Source: Pelargonium nanum | Lineage: Eukaryota; Streptophyta; Magnoliopsida; Geraniales; Geraniaceae | Assembly: GCA_036897485.1 (NCBI GenBank) | Contig: JAYMTF010000887.1 | Location: 1-28,684, forward strand | Length of the DNA: 28,684 bases | Direction: 5' to 3' | Part shown: in pieces, positions 10,832 to 27,700 of the stretch | Position numbering within the stretch: position 1 is the stretch's first letter | Layout of the letters: the number at the start of each line of letters is the position of its first letter | Notes under the pieces: generated by a model | Told to the model about the DNA's origin: nothing | What the model saw: only the letters and a program-made list of their open reading frames with translations | Databases searched by the model: none | Translations under genes and position numbers: made by a program

Positions 10832-11377
10832 ATTTGGTGTATTGTTTGTTCTTCATTTTGTGTGTGTTGGAATGTTGTTGTAACTTGTAAGTTATATATG
10901 TGGAGAATAATGTAGAATATCTCCTATATTTATGAATTTGGATGTATCTTTTAACTTTACTATTCTGGATAACATGTATTTGTGAAGAGAAAAATCTTTA
11001 CCAAGGAATTTTGGGCTGATATTCAAACAAACTAATAAGAATGAAACTTTGTGAGTTATTTTTTCCGTTTCAAAATGAGTGTTATGTTTATTTTGTATTA
11101 TTGTTCTAAAACGAGTGTTCTTCGCTTTTCCAGATATTATGCTTGAATTATCGATAGTATCTCTATAAATTATAATAAGTTGGTAACAGTTTGATGCTCC
11201 CTATGTCCCAAAATAATCGAGTCACGTTTGAGAGCGAACAATGTGAATAAATTAGATGAAGCTGAGAAAGACTACTCTATAAGCTAAATTTTAACAAACT
11301 TGTAATGAACTTACAATACAACAGACTAAAATCATATCCGAACTATTGCACGGTATGTACACTTGAGGAACTCATCG
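10832..11377. other. Convergent 3' region between bZIP and GCN5, with MITE debris
   Basis: The region holds the bZIP 3'UTR (to about 10950) and the GCN5 3'UTR (from about 11377 leftward). Between them, TTTCCGTTTCAAAATGAGTG near 11062 and GCTCCCTATGTCCCAAAATA near 11194 are degenerate ends of the same MITE family found at 2908-3127 and 12653-12865. They appear as overlapping or nested fragments rather than a full element. Confidence 0.5.
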
Positions 11378-17342
<5,965 letters not shown>

Positions 17343-17510
17343 GGCGGTCAACTCGGTTCGAAACTGAGTCGACTCGGTTCGGAACGAGGGTTTTGACGCT
17401 TTATCGGACGGATCGGTGATTCGGATTTGAAGCAGCTAGAGTTTTGTTAACCTGTATGTGTACCTGAGATCAACATTAGACTCTCGCTTGCCGACGACGT
17501 CGTTTAATGA
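17343..17510 (-). promoter_or_regulatory. GCN5 leader and proximal promoter
   Basis: The leader upstream of the ATG has no upstream ATG on the gene strand in at least the first 90 nt and contains repeated GAACCGAGT words at about 17350-17390. At 17505-17494 the gene strand reads AAACGACGTCGT, the motif shared with the VHA-F and bHLH promoters. Start-site position is not determined. Confidence 0.45.
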
Positions 17511-17880
17511 GCAAAATTGTTAAAGTTGAAACTCAAGTCAATTTGTGACGCACACAACACTTACACTTAACTGTATAATGTACGTAAATCATAATAACGT
17601 GTCAAGCGTGTCGAGTCGTATAGTACCAAAACGTGCAAAATTTGTTGGATCGTATTTGAGTCAATCATATCATGTCAACACGACTTGTTTAGTTACCGTG
17701 TTTAGCATGTGCATCACACAATCAACATGTATTCATGTTGGGCCCTTAGGCGTATTGTGACACGCACAATACTTACACTTAACCGTATAATGTACATTAA
17801 TCCTAATAACGTGTGTCGGTTCATATCGCGTCAAAACCTGCAACATGCAAATCATCCCACGCAATCCCGAGACATGCTGA
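17511..17880. repeat. Two direct repeats of a CGTGT-rich element
   Basis: A stretch of about 75 bp starting GTGACGCACACAACACTTAC at 17545 recurs from 17757 as GTGACACGCACAATACTTAC. Both copies continue with ACTTAAC(T/C)GTATAATGTAC and AATAACGTGT. They enclose about 140 bp that ends with a CATGTTGGGCCC block. The family appears to be the same as at 11860-12015 and 27710-27860. The short open frames across it are not genes. Confidence 0.6.
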
Positions 17881-17906
17881 GAAAAGCTAATTTTGACAAC
17901 AATTCG

Positions 17907-17993
17907 TGAGAACGAGAATCGAGAATGAAAATAGAAGGGTAGCAATTCCCAAACGTCATGATCCAAGATACTCATTCTCGATTCTCATTCTCA
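17907..17993. repeat. Inverted repeat with hairpin potential
   Basis: The left arm, 17907-17928 (starting TGAGAACGAGAATCGAGAAT), is the reverse complement of the right arm, 17972-17993 (ending ATTCTCATTCTCA), apart from one base pair, with a spacer of 43 bp. It lies between GCN5 and the 3' end of the GTPase gene. It could be the core of a MITE or a foldback; no flanking duplication was identified. Confidence 0.7.
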
Positions 17994-18333
17994 AACAAAA
18001 AATAATTATAATTCAAATGCTACTTCACAATTCAAACACTACAATTGTGAGAATTGAAACAATCACTAAGAAATTATCCTAAAAACAGCTCTATTTCTCC
18101 AAACCAACCCACAAAACACACCTTTGGAACAAACAAATGGGACATTCAAATTAATAAACAGATTATAGTTATACAAACCATTTGGCATTGCTACTGTTTA
18201 CAGAAACTACTCTTCACCTCTCGTAACATTAACAAGAAGACTATAAAGAACGAAAAACAAATTCGAGCAAGCTTTGTGTATAAAAAGGCGAAAAGCTCGC
18301 TCAAAAAGGCGATAAAGCTCGAAGTCCTGTCCT
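17994..18333. other. 3' flank of the guanylate-binding gene
   Basis: This AT-rich stretch must contain the 3'UTR and poly(A) signals of the leftward GTPase gene that stops at 18334. I see no other feature in it. Confidence 0.45.
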
Positions 18334-21300
18334 TTAGTCTGATCTTGGTCGATTTGCGCCACTCTTGTGATCATTGTATAGAGGTAATAGCCATCGCGAC
18401 CCATGTTTCCTTCTTCCATAACACCGCCAGTAAAGTACGAGTATGAACATTATAACAGCAATCGGAACAGCCCATCTGCAAAAAAGAGAAACAAATGAGC
18501 CAAAATAGAAAATCGGGAACAACTGAACTGTTGCTCTTAGATACAACGTCGCAAGATCACAATTATGGGGTTAAATGTTTTTGCAACCTCTTAACTGTCA
18601 TTATTTTACCCACAATGTTATGATGAACAAAACAAGTTAGATTTCAATATATTTCTAATTGGAACACGACTGCAACAAGAGACAAGAATGGTCAACGAGC
18701 TCTACTCCTTAACATGCAGGAACAATAATAGAAATGTGTTACCTGTCCAAGTCGAGTATAGGGCTATAAACAAGTGTCTCCCAAGTAGCAACAATGAAAT
18801 GCCAAACCGGGTTATAATAAAGAGACTCAGCCGACCAGAACATCCTTGTATACGTCTCTAAGAAAATAAACAGTATCCACGCTCCAATTTCAAGCATGAT
18901 AAACTTTATTATAAACCGACCCACGACCACCATGACAAGCGAGAACGCCACCAACCAATTGAAGAGCCTGTGGTTATATTCCTTGATAAATAAAGAACGC
19001 GACTTTCCCAACATCTGCACCATTATATGGTATGTTATCGTATGTACATAAAACCATAGCAATTAGTGGCGCAAGCGCACCACACGAGACATTAATATTA
19101 GACAAGAATTCACATTACATGATATAAATTATCAGTTTTGGAACAGGTTATATTCTACTTCTAATGTCTCCACATTAATTACTTCTTCCTGCAGCCATGG
19201 ACGGATCCAGAATTTTAACTTAGTGGGGGCAAACTTAAAGCCCATTCTGAGCCCAATACAAGCTTAATTATCAATCCGTTCAAACCCAAGTATTGGTAGA
19301 AATTGATGGGGGCTATATGAAAATTTTCAAGAGATAAGCGGGGGAAATATGAAAAACAAAAACAATAACGGGTATATTTTTAACCAAGAAAAATCAGTGA
19401 CATAAAGGTGAAACATGATGTTCATAGAATTCAATTGTTGCCACCAAAAAAAATATCCAACCTTCATCATGCGCTGCTCGTATTTTGTTTTTGAAGGCCC
19501 AACACATTCTTGGTCAAAACTTTGGTTGCATTGCAGAAAACCGGCATTGAATTTTGCCATAGAAGGAAGCCTGAGAACTTGAAGCTGGTCCATCAGATCC
19601 TCGCATCTGGTATACAGTCCCTCGCAGAGTTTTGAGGATCGATATTCATTTGCCAAAATGATGTTCTTGTATATCTAGATAAAATTTCCACTTCGTAAGT
19701 ACAAAGTCTTGCAAAGACAATATTTTGCATTTTTATAAACAAACTTGGACTTTCAACTAAATTCACTCCGAACAAAATAAATAAGCAGGTCACTATAGCG
19801 CAATAATGTATGTTGAAAAAATTTACCTTCTCAATTTCTTCATCCAGTTGCGCAACTGATTTCTTTGCATGGTGACGGCCAAAATGCTGATTGTCAAACA
19901 TTTTCATTGCTTCATCTCTAGCCATTTCATGGGATTCTTGCAGAGATGGCTCTGAAAGAGGTAAACGTAGTTTTGTCATCATTTCATTGTATAGTTTCAA
20001 ACATCGCTCAAGAATACCCTTGTTGAAAACCTCTACAAGAGAGCCTGTTGATGGGATCTCTCCTTTGTTCAAGGCTTCAAGAATCTGGAAATTGAAATGT
20101 CATCAAATGTAAAGTTAGATGAAAATATGTAGAAATAAAGAATGCAACAAAAGATAAGGTTTCTTTTCCAAATTTTGTGATCCTTCCATTTTCTACCTAG
20201 ATTTACGATGCACGGATCAATTCAATACCAGTTACTACTTTCTCTAATTTATGCAACTATTTGACAGTTTGTGTCTAAAGCAATGTATATGCGAATAGGC
20301 CCTCATGTAGAGCTGACAATTCTGGTTTCGAGGCGGCTTCTTCGAGTCGGGTTGAAAATACTCAAGCCTGGCCCACAAGAGATACGGGTTTGCAGGTTTT
20401 ACATAGACCATGTCTGGGTGAGACTTGAAAATCAGTTAGGTCTATTATATGCAACCCAAATCTGGAAAAAAAAAATTGTGGGTCGGATTTCGGGTGCACG
20501 CGGGTTCAGGTCCTATTTCAAATAACCCTCAGTTGAATTTATAGTTGACCCGCCTAAGGTAACATCCTTCTCAAACTATACATGATCTAGAACCAGTATA
20601 AACGAGAACCGAGAGTCACCTGCTCTAGGAAAGCTACAAACTCCTTCCCATTGAGAGATTTACCCTGCACAATCTTTGGACGGATTATGCTACTAACAAG
20701 CTTTTTCAATTGATCCCGCCTCTCAACATATATTGGGTCAAGTTCACTGTCCTTCATGTCACAGAGCTTTGTTCTTTGGAGATGAGGCTGTAACAAAGTT
20801 CAAATACAGAAGGCAATTAGACCACATTGCGTAGCGAGCATTCGTAATTCAGAAATGAGACAAACCGAAGCTAAAACCCATACTTGTGGTAAGCTGAAGG
20901 CTGTGCTGTTGTCACCCATAACAGCCAAAGAGTCTCGAATCTGGTTAACCTAATAGATTTAAGAAGAGAGGGACCCTTTAAATATAGGGTCAAATAATAA
21001 TGCTCACAATGAAAAGACACAAGGAATAACCTTTTAATGCCATAGTATTATTTCACTGATATGGAGTAAATAGAAATTAGTAGCAAACATACCTGAGCAA
21101 TATTTTGATCCCCTGAAATCACAATACGCAGGTATCATCAACTTGTTCCATAACTGACGACAATAGAACTCGCATCATAAAAATATAGAAGTGGGGAAAA
21201 GACAAACCTTCACTATTAGGGACGTGTTGAAGAGCTTCATTGACCATCTCCTGCACCGATTTCCCTTCTGCAGTACATATGAAACAATGTTATTTCCAAT

Positions 21301-24300
21301 GAAAGCGCAAAACATGGAGGGTGGGTGTGTGCTAGTACAAGAGATGATCCGACCAGGAGCATCCCTGAAATGAAGAAATGGTAACCATTCTTTCGAGAAT
21401 ATCATGTTAGGCCGTTAGGGCTTTGGAGAAAGGGTGAGCAAGGAAAAAGGTAGTTGGGCATATGTATTATCACGAAAATGAAAAGATCTAAGGTAACTTT
21501 TTTGGATTAAACTTTTGGTTTGGGAATGGGAATGGGTTTCATTCCCATTACATAGTATAGTTAGCTTTTCAGCATGCATAATATTACAATCCAAACTTTT
21601 CAAAACACTAGAAAGTCGTGCATAGTATTAGGCAGCTGCTTATTTATAGCTCCTAATAAAACATAAGCTAGAAAGGTCTTTCTGAACTTACGTAGAAAGT
21701 CGCGTTGGATAAGCCATAAAAGCTTGGCCGGCTCGAATGCCACATCTTGACCCTAAAAATTTGTCCAGCCAAACAATGCAACACATTTTAATTACAAAAC
21801 TAATACATAAGAACAGAAATTGCAAATAGTCAGTGGCTCGCAAATTACCTTCACTCTATATGCCAGGTTGTATTTGAGGATCGGAACATATAAACGTTAG
21901 TATTCTTGATCAAAGAGAGCATCAGAAAACAATATTTACAAGTATTTTGCTGAACTGACACGATTAAAAAACTAGAAATAAAATTTATTAGTTGCAAAAA
22001 AGAGCAGAAGCTTAAACCTGCCGTAAAATTCTTCTGCAAGCTCCACAGCAAATGATAACCGAGATATATCAGCTTCACGAATCTAAACATATAAGAGAGC
22101 CATGTGAGAACTATCAGAAAATTGACACAAGAGAAAACTGGCATAAAGTACCATGAATTTGCTTCTACATAACTACAGAAATCATATTATAATATCAATC
22201 GGTATCACATCTCAGCTTCTGACAAAAAACTGTGAATATTTTTATTAAGTCTCGAGCTAATAATTAGTGTGAGCATATGAATTCCCTCCTTTATGTTCTA
22301 TTTATTATGTACACGAAAGAACCTACTCTTTCTTTGTCTTGTTTAGTAGATATGAAGAGGAAGTGACTAATTCAAATTATGGGTAAAGTGACTAACCGTC
22401 TCAGGCAAGTTATAGACGAGCACAGAACTCATAACAGTTGCCAGAGCAAAAATCCTGCAAGTGCATATGTCAGATGAGTAAAAAATATACTCGACAAGAA
22501 CTGTGACAAATCAAAGATAAGTAAATGACTCAAAGGTTACCGGTCATCATATACATTTGACTTCCCAATACTTTCAAAACCCTCCGTATCAAGGTAAAAC
22601 ACGGCAGTTTTTACCCCATCAATTTCCAATTCCAACGGGGTTCCCCAAACCCATATCCCTGTCAGTTGCAAAGAGAGTCAGTAAATGATATATCTGCAAT
22701 TATACATGACAGTCACGGTGACATTTGCAGTACCTTTTGTTTTTGTGTCACGCATGTGTCCTACACCAAATCCTGCAGTGCAATTGACATTTGATTAGGG
22801 CTACTAGACTGATAACAATCAAATTATGTGGAATTTTAACTGTGATAGTTTCCACAGAGAAAAATATTTGTCTATACTACCTTCATAGCAGGAAAGGGAG
22901 AGGAGCTGATTAAGAAGAAACGATTTGCCAGAGCGATATGGACCAATAACCTGATGAGACAAAAGAAGGATAAAAATGGAAGATAACTATACATGAAAAG
23001 AAAAGACTCTAATAAACAGCTGAATTTTCTTCACAAATATCAGTAATAAAAAATGAGGCAACTTGGAATTACAACTTGTTTTATGGATAGACCAACGGCT
23101 ATCTATTAAACATTTTGAAACTAGTAATTGGTAAAGCATTATCACAAGTAATGACTACGTTTTCTTCCATGAATTTAAACTTTTTAGGAACGAAAAAACA
23201 GAGGAATTTCTTGTTCTGCATGTTGAGAAGGTAAAGCATACACTAGTGTTAGAGCCCAATTTCAAATCAAGTGTAACAATATTCCGCATCCACTCATCTC
23301 TTGCCTTTGGAACCCATTTTCACCAACACTTTTCACTTGATATAGCAACATCCATAAAAATTATCTGGAACTTTTTTTAATTCAGTTTTCAACGTGTTGT
23401 GAATTATTCACCCACTCATGATATAAATAAACCAAAAGTATAATACAATCAACTAATTAGCCACCAGGACCTTGTAAACTATTTAGGATTAGAGCAACTG
23501 CAAGAAATATAACTTTATACTTAAATTAATAGTTATCCCAAGTTTGTTCAGGCTTACGTATAAAAATAAAATAAAAATCCCGTTTCATTGTCAAATTTTG
23601 GGTGAAACGGAAATATCATGATCACACAGATGCCTTTTTATCTTGATATAAGTGGTGTATAAGATGCAATAACTATATGCTTACAGCTACTGCTGCAATT
23701 GGTGTAGTAATTCTTTCAATAGCCTCCAAGCCTTCCTTTGAAAGACGAAGTTTTGTGTGGCCAGGATCAGGTTCAACAATGGGAAACCTGCATGCACCAA
23801 AATGTTTACACTTAAATACAATACTATTCACCGACACAACTCTTTACCGACATTGGAATAAACAAAAGTTCGAGGTTTCCTACAAGAGAGTCTAAACGTT
23901 TACACTTTTAAATACAATACTATTCACCGACACAACTCTTTACCGACATTGGAATAAACAAAAGTTCGAGGTTTCCTACAAGAGAGTCTAAATATTCAAG
24001 AGCACGGCTAAATTAACTTTGACAGGAAACTTAAAGCTATCCACTTCACAAAAGGAACAAATTTGTTATTTCCCTGAACCATAATTAAATAAAACTATTC
24101 TATATAAGCCCTGGATCATCTCCTCTTCCAAATTTTATCAAGAGCTACCAAAAGTAACAAACAACAACAGAGGCATGTCCTGAACAATATCGGGGTCGAT
24201 TAAATGAATCCATTAGCAAAACTTTTTGGGATCTTCTGCATGAATTCTCCTCATCCACTCAATCCTATCTAATGTTATGTCCATAGTCAAGCCAAGTGCT

Positions 24301-25311
24301 ATCATGTATTTTCTTACCACTTCTTTTCATGTTAACTTAGGCCTACACCTGCCCCTTTTAATTTCTCCACCTGAATTCTATCACCTTTCCTCGCGGGATC
24401 ACTAGTCTTTAATGCTCATGACCAAACCATCTTTTAAACGATTTCCCTGCATCTTATCTTCAGTTAATGCTACCCGAACTTGTCCTCAAATAGTCTCACT
24501 TCCAATCTCATCCTTCCTAGTGTTACCACGCATCCACCTCAACATTCTCATCTCTGCTACCCCATTTTATGGTTTTGCAATCTCTTTGGAGCCCAACATT
24601 CAGTGCCATTTAACACAGTTGACCGTACCGCTACCCTACACTCCTATAGAATACCACAAGCAACTATGAAGTATAAAAACCAGGTCTTTGTGAGGTTTGT
24701 CCCCAATTCTATGGGATTACACATTGAGCAACATTTGCATGAAGCAATCAACTCTCTCAATTTCTAACTGGGTTGTCAATTCTCAGGCTCATATTTCGCT
24801 ACATTGAAGTCAACTTCAAAACAATACTACCTATACCATGTTCTATTTTCAACAAACACCCGATATACTTCCCAATTAAGCCTTTCCCATTAAACCATTT
24901 TGTGTATTGTATCATCACAAAACCAAACAGATATTTTCATACCTAACTTTAAAATTAAATTTGGACAAAACAACACAACAATAAAGAACAAAAAAATTTG
25001 ACATTTCATGAGCTTAATAGGGCAGCTAAGGAACAAAACAAACAAAAACCAATCACCAAGATCTCAACACCACAACAACAAATTCACTCTTGGGTTCAAA
25101 AACAAAACACAAAAATCTTCACCTCATTGACTCATTCAAAAGCTAACAAACCAAACCTTCCAAGAACCACATCCAATGAGCACCAATTTCAAATTTTGAA
25201 AAGTCGAATCGAAATCACTTACGCTTGATGAAGATTGTCGATTGAGAGAGACCCAGAAGCCAAAAATCGGAGAGAGATCGAAAGAACCAAAACCCACCAA
25301 CGAAGCTCCAT
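18334..25311 (-). CDS. Guanylate-binding family GTPase (GB1-type) with membrane segments
   Basis: Seventeen exons: 25311-25223, 23787-23685, 22950-22881, 22772-22734, 22658-22541, 22454-22397, 22082-22018, 21855-21849, 21752-21692, 21267-21208, 21112-21093, 20949-20884, 20787-20620, 20084-19827, 19674-19462, 19014-18743 and 18475-18334. All phases agree, giving 602 aa. A hydrophobic N-terminus (WWVLVLSISLRFLASG) resembles a signal peptide. G1 is GPYRSGKS (67-74), G3 is DTEG (124-127), and the GBP-type base-binding RD is at 200-201. A mostly helical region (about 250-465) is followed by hydrophobic segments near 482-522 and 557-572, then a basic tail. GBPs are large dynamin-superfamily GTPases that hydrolyse GTP and often act at membranes; the specific role of this plant member is not known to me. 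Introns carry a LINE, tandem and dispersed repeats. Confidence 0.93.
19195..19400 (+). repeat. Dispersed repeat copy in intron 15 of the GTPase gene
   Basis: This copy begins ATGGACGGATCCAGAATTTT and contains CCCAATACAAGCTTAATTAT and a TTGGTAGAAATTGATGGGGG block, collinear with 1715-1950 inside VHA-F. It is better preserved at its left end. The class is undetermined. Confidence 0.55.
20295..20540. repeat. Dispersed GGGTCGG-rich repeat in intron 13 of the GTPase gene
   Basis: The segment runs from GAGCTGACAATTCTGGTTTC to a GACCCGCC block and is rich in GGGTTG, GGGTCGG and GGGTTTC words. Such words are typical of a widespread plant repeat. A similar flavour is seen near 27150-27220 (AGAGCTGCCAAATCGGATAT). 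The 84-codon open frame across it lacks any family signal. Confidence 0.45.
21849..21855 (-). other. 7-nt micro-exon (exon 8) of the GTPase gene
   Basis: Exon 7 ends ...TAC-GGC-AG and exon 9 begins GGT-CAA-GAT, so five aligned residues (R-V-K-G-Q in the family) need AG + A-GTG-AAG. The only matching sequence between them is AGTGAAG at 21855-21849, flanked by ATATAG and GTAATT. Including it gives EEFYGRVKGQDVAFEPAK; skipping it shifts the frame. Confidence 0.88.
23803..23992. repeat. Near-identical tandem duplication of about 95 bp
   Basis: Copy 1 (about 23803-23896) and copy 2 (about 23897-23992) share TACAATACTATTCACCGACA, CAACTCTTTACCGACATTGG and CAAAAGTTCGAGGTTTCCTA without visible differences, except TGTTTACACTTAAA versus CGTTTACACTTTTAAA at the start. 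The array begins 16 bp from the acceptor of exon 2 in intron 1, so it is close to the branch-point region. Confidence 0.9.
24190..24670 (-). mobile_element. Decayed RTE-type LINE fragment in intron 1 of the GTPase gene
   Basis: Minus-strand broken frames give EMRMLRWMRGNTRKDEIGSE, a VALTEDKMQGNRLK piece, WFGHE after a frameshift, LTMDITLDRIEWMRRIHAED, and PKKFC. This is the C-terminal tail of plant RTE-like LINE reverse transcriptases, the same family as at 8580-9010. Stops and frameshifts show it is dead. It is in the gene's own orientation. Confidence 0.7.
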
Positions 25312-25570
25312 GGAGCAGAGAGATCTTGTGACCCAAATGCGGTTCAGCTACATGAAAGTGCAGAGACGAACCAATCATGAGAAGAAGGAACGAGAAATTT
25401 GAAGAGTCAAGAGCATCAACAAATCGGGATCTTAACGAAACCCAGAAAGATGGTTGTACGTTGAGAATAGCGCTTCCAGTTCCACTTGGTTGGGTTTTGC
25501 ATCTGCAGAGGAGGGTGCAGGGGATGGGTTTTGCGCCGCGAAGCATTGAATCTCTGTCCCCGGTTTGAAA
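25312..25570 (-). promoter_or_regulatory. Upstream leader of the GTPase gene with upstream ATGs
   Basis: On the gene strand there are ATGs at 25546, 25501, 25416, 25378 and 25353 before the chosen start at 25311. The last is immediately followed by TAG (25353-25348), a minimal ATG-stop element 37 nt before the main ATG. The 25546 frame stays open past the main ATG in a different frame. The main start is preferred because it alone continues into the conserved AFPIVEPDPGH exon. Whether the upstream ATGs are transcribed is unknown. Confidence 0.4.
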
Positions 25571-26479
25571 ACGTGGGTCTTTAATTCTGAATCGGTAGGA
25601 AATTACGGTATGGTCCTTAATATTGGGATAGAGTTGTTGATGAGGTGATGGGGTAATATCGTAACTTTAGGTGACGTGAGCTAGTTGAACGGAACGGAAC
25701 GGACAGTTTTAGATTTTAGAACATATTTTTACTTTCTGGATAATTTTGTATATCTACGTTGATTAAAAATAAATAATAATAATAATAATAAAAACGGTTG
25801 TCTCAATTTTAACATTGTACATATATATATATTTTTTTTCTGATTTTTTTCTTAGTCAAGTAAGCTTTTAAATTGCACAATAAAGAGTATTTTTTTTATA
25901 CCATGGAGTTCATGAGCAGGCTCGTACTTTCGCGATAGGCGCCTTTAAGCCATTTGACCATATCCAGACTAATCTTCATTCGAGATTTGGTCACAGGGTT
26001 AAAGATTTCTCACTTCTCTCTCACAGGTGTGTGCATTTCTCTTATTCTTTTTACTAGTAGTTTCATTAAATCTATTTAGAAATTTTTCTATTTTGTCACT
26101 TGCCTATTTATTTTGTTCTAAATTTGTATTCGATTTAAATTTTGTTTTTTAAATATGTCGTTTTATTTCAAACTAGTTCGTTTCAAATCAGTGTCAACCG
26201 AGTTGCTCATACCTAGAGTTAGCAATTTGAGTTGGAATACGTGGCCCGCCACTGTGGTACTAACTCGATCTAGATTGGTAAGAGCTCCATATATGGGTTG
26301 GAATATGTGAAATTTCGAAATGAGAACGTTTGGCGTGGCATATGGGGTGGTTTACGAAGCTCTTCTATGAACTCAACAATGGATGGAGCTTGCCAGCTTG
26401 GAAAAGTGTGAGGCGGTTCCACCAATAGGCGATAAGCGTCAGGTGGTCGAGTGATTGAGGAAAGAAGGTTGGCAAAATA
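25571..26479. other. Intergenic; promoter side of the GTPase gene and simple repeats
   Basis: This region contains a GGAACGGAACGGAACGGAC block near 25690, an (AAT)n microsatellite at 25771-25793 and a short AT run near 25820. No gene, RNA or recognisable mobile element could be supported here. Confidence 0.45.
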
Positions 26480-26746
26480 GTGTCATCGAGCATAGACAAG
26501 TTGAAGTTGAATGCAGATGAGATCGTGTTTGAGTACGCGGGGAGGTCGGGTGGTTGGATAATAAGGGACATTTCAAGCAAAAGTTGGGGTGGTGGTCGGG
26601 TGAGTAGGCTTGGTTCTCTTGAACCGCGACTAGTTGAAGTTATCACCATCGGTGGGGCTTTTAGTTCAACAATGCTTGGAGGTCAGAACATCGTGTCAGC
26701 AGAAGTGAAAATGCTCCAAATTGTCCAAGCGTTGAAGATCGAATGA
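26480..26746 (+). pseudogene. Decayed RNase H-like (RVT_3 type) retroelement fragment
   Basis: The frame reads DKLKLNADEIVFEYAGRSGG, WIIRDISS, a GSLEPRLVEVITI segment and QNIVSAEV...LQIVQALK. This matches in order the plant RNase H-like domain that follows reverse transcriptase in many non-LTR elements (pattern KLNxDGAxF...GxGxIIRD...E...A...ALxxG...VxxESDxxxVV). The ESD motif is lost, a conserved Gly-Ala is changed to Glu-Ile, and there is no start or upstream RT, so it is dead. Confidence 0.6.
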
Positions 26747-27700
26747 AAAGACTCAAATGCTTTTGATTTAATCGATAAAGACATTCTTACTTTGTCATCT
26801 CAACTCACTAGATTAGATTTTTCTTAATTTAAGTGGCTTTGTTAGAGGGAAAAAAAACTCGATCTAGATTGTATAAATTCATTTTACTTGTTTTTCTATT
26901 GCAAAAAGTTTGTTTTAGAAAACTCTATTGTTCTAGTGCTACCATACAATCCATATTGTAATGAACATAAGGCCGAAATGCATAACTAGGCCCATACAAG
27001 CAATAGTCCATTGGGCCACTTGCTAATTTTATGGGCTCATCAAATATTTATTACTAACTTGAGAATGGGTTGATTTGATTTCATGTCCAACGACAAACGG
27101 CATGAAAAATGCACATCACCACTTATGATTATTGAAGTAGTATTTAATTTAGAGCTGCCAAATCGGATATTGGGTCGTGTTTAGGTCGATTCAGGTTGGT
27201 GAAGCCTAACTCAAACAAGAACTAAATCTTCGAATATTATACATAAAATGTGTTGAATCATACAAATTTGCTCGATCCAACCCTTAAATTGGTCGAAAAT
27301 ACACAAATTAAACAAAAGTCGCATAAGAGGCGGTGAAAGCTGAATCGGGAAGCTTGTAATTTGTTTTGAGTTTCGAGCTCTGCATAGCATTGTCTAGTGT
27401 CTTGTCTCCACCACTATTCTCCTTTTTATTTTATGTTCTTACTTTTACTTCTATAAATAGTTAATTCGTAAAGCTGTTTAGGCCCAAAATATAATAATCA
27501 TAAAGCTGATGGTTCACTTTATAAATTTGCTAAATGAGACATTTAAAAAGCTTTTCCTAATGCATATTTAGAACACGTTTCGCAAATGCTCTGCTCGATG
27601 CTTTTTGCTAGTCGTAATTACTATATTTTACACTCCCCACGTTATGTTCAAACTATAGGCCCAAATCTTTTCAAAATTACATTTTTCTCCTTCCTATTTT
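26747..27700. other. Intergenic, no gene seen
   Basis: AT-rich sequence with a repeat-like GGGTCGTGTTTAGGTCGATT block near 27170. I see no coding potential, RNA gene or clear transposon ends. Confidence 0.4.

Noticed and set aside
24412..24767. Plus-strand frames of 85 and 95 codons in GTPase intron 1
   Set aside because: They are antisense to the decayed LINE on the minus strand.
25136..25546. 136-codon minus-strand frame as the first exon of the GTPase
   Set aside because: Its phase does not match exon 2 (it would hit a stop in GTT-TCC-CAT-TGT-TGA). The frame from 25311 joins correctly to AFPIVEPDPGH.
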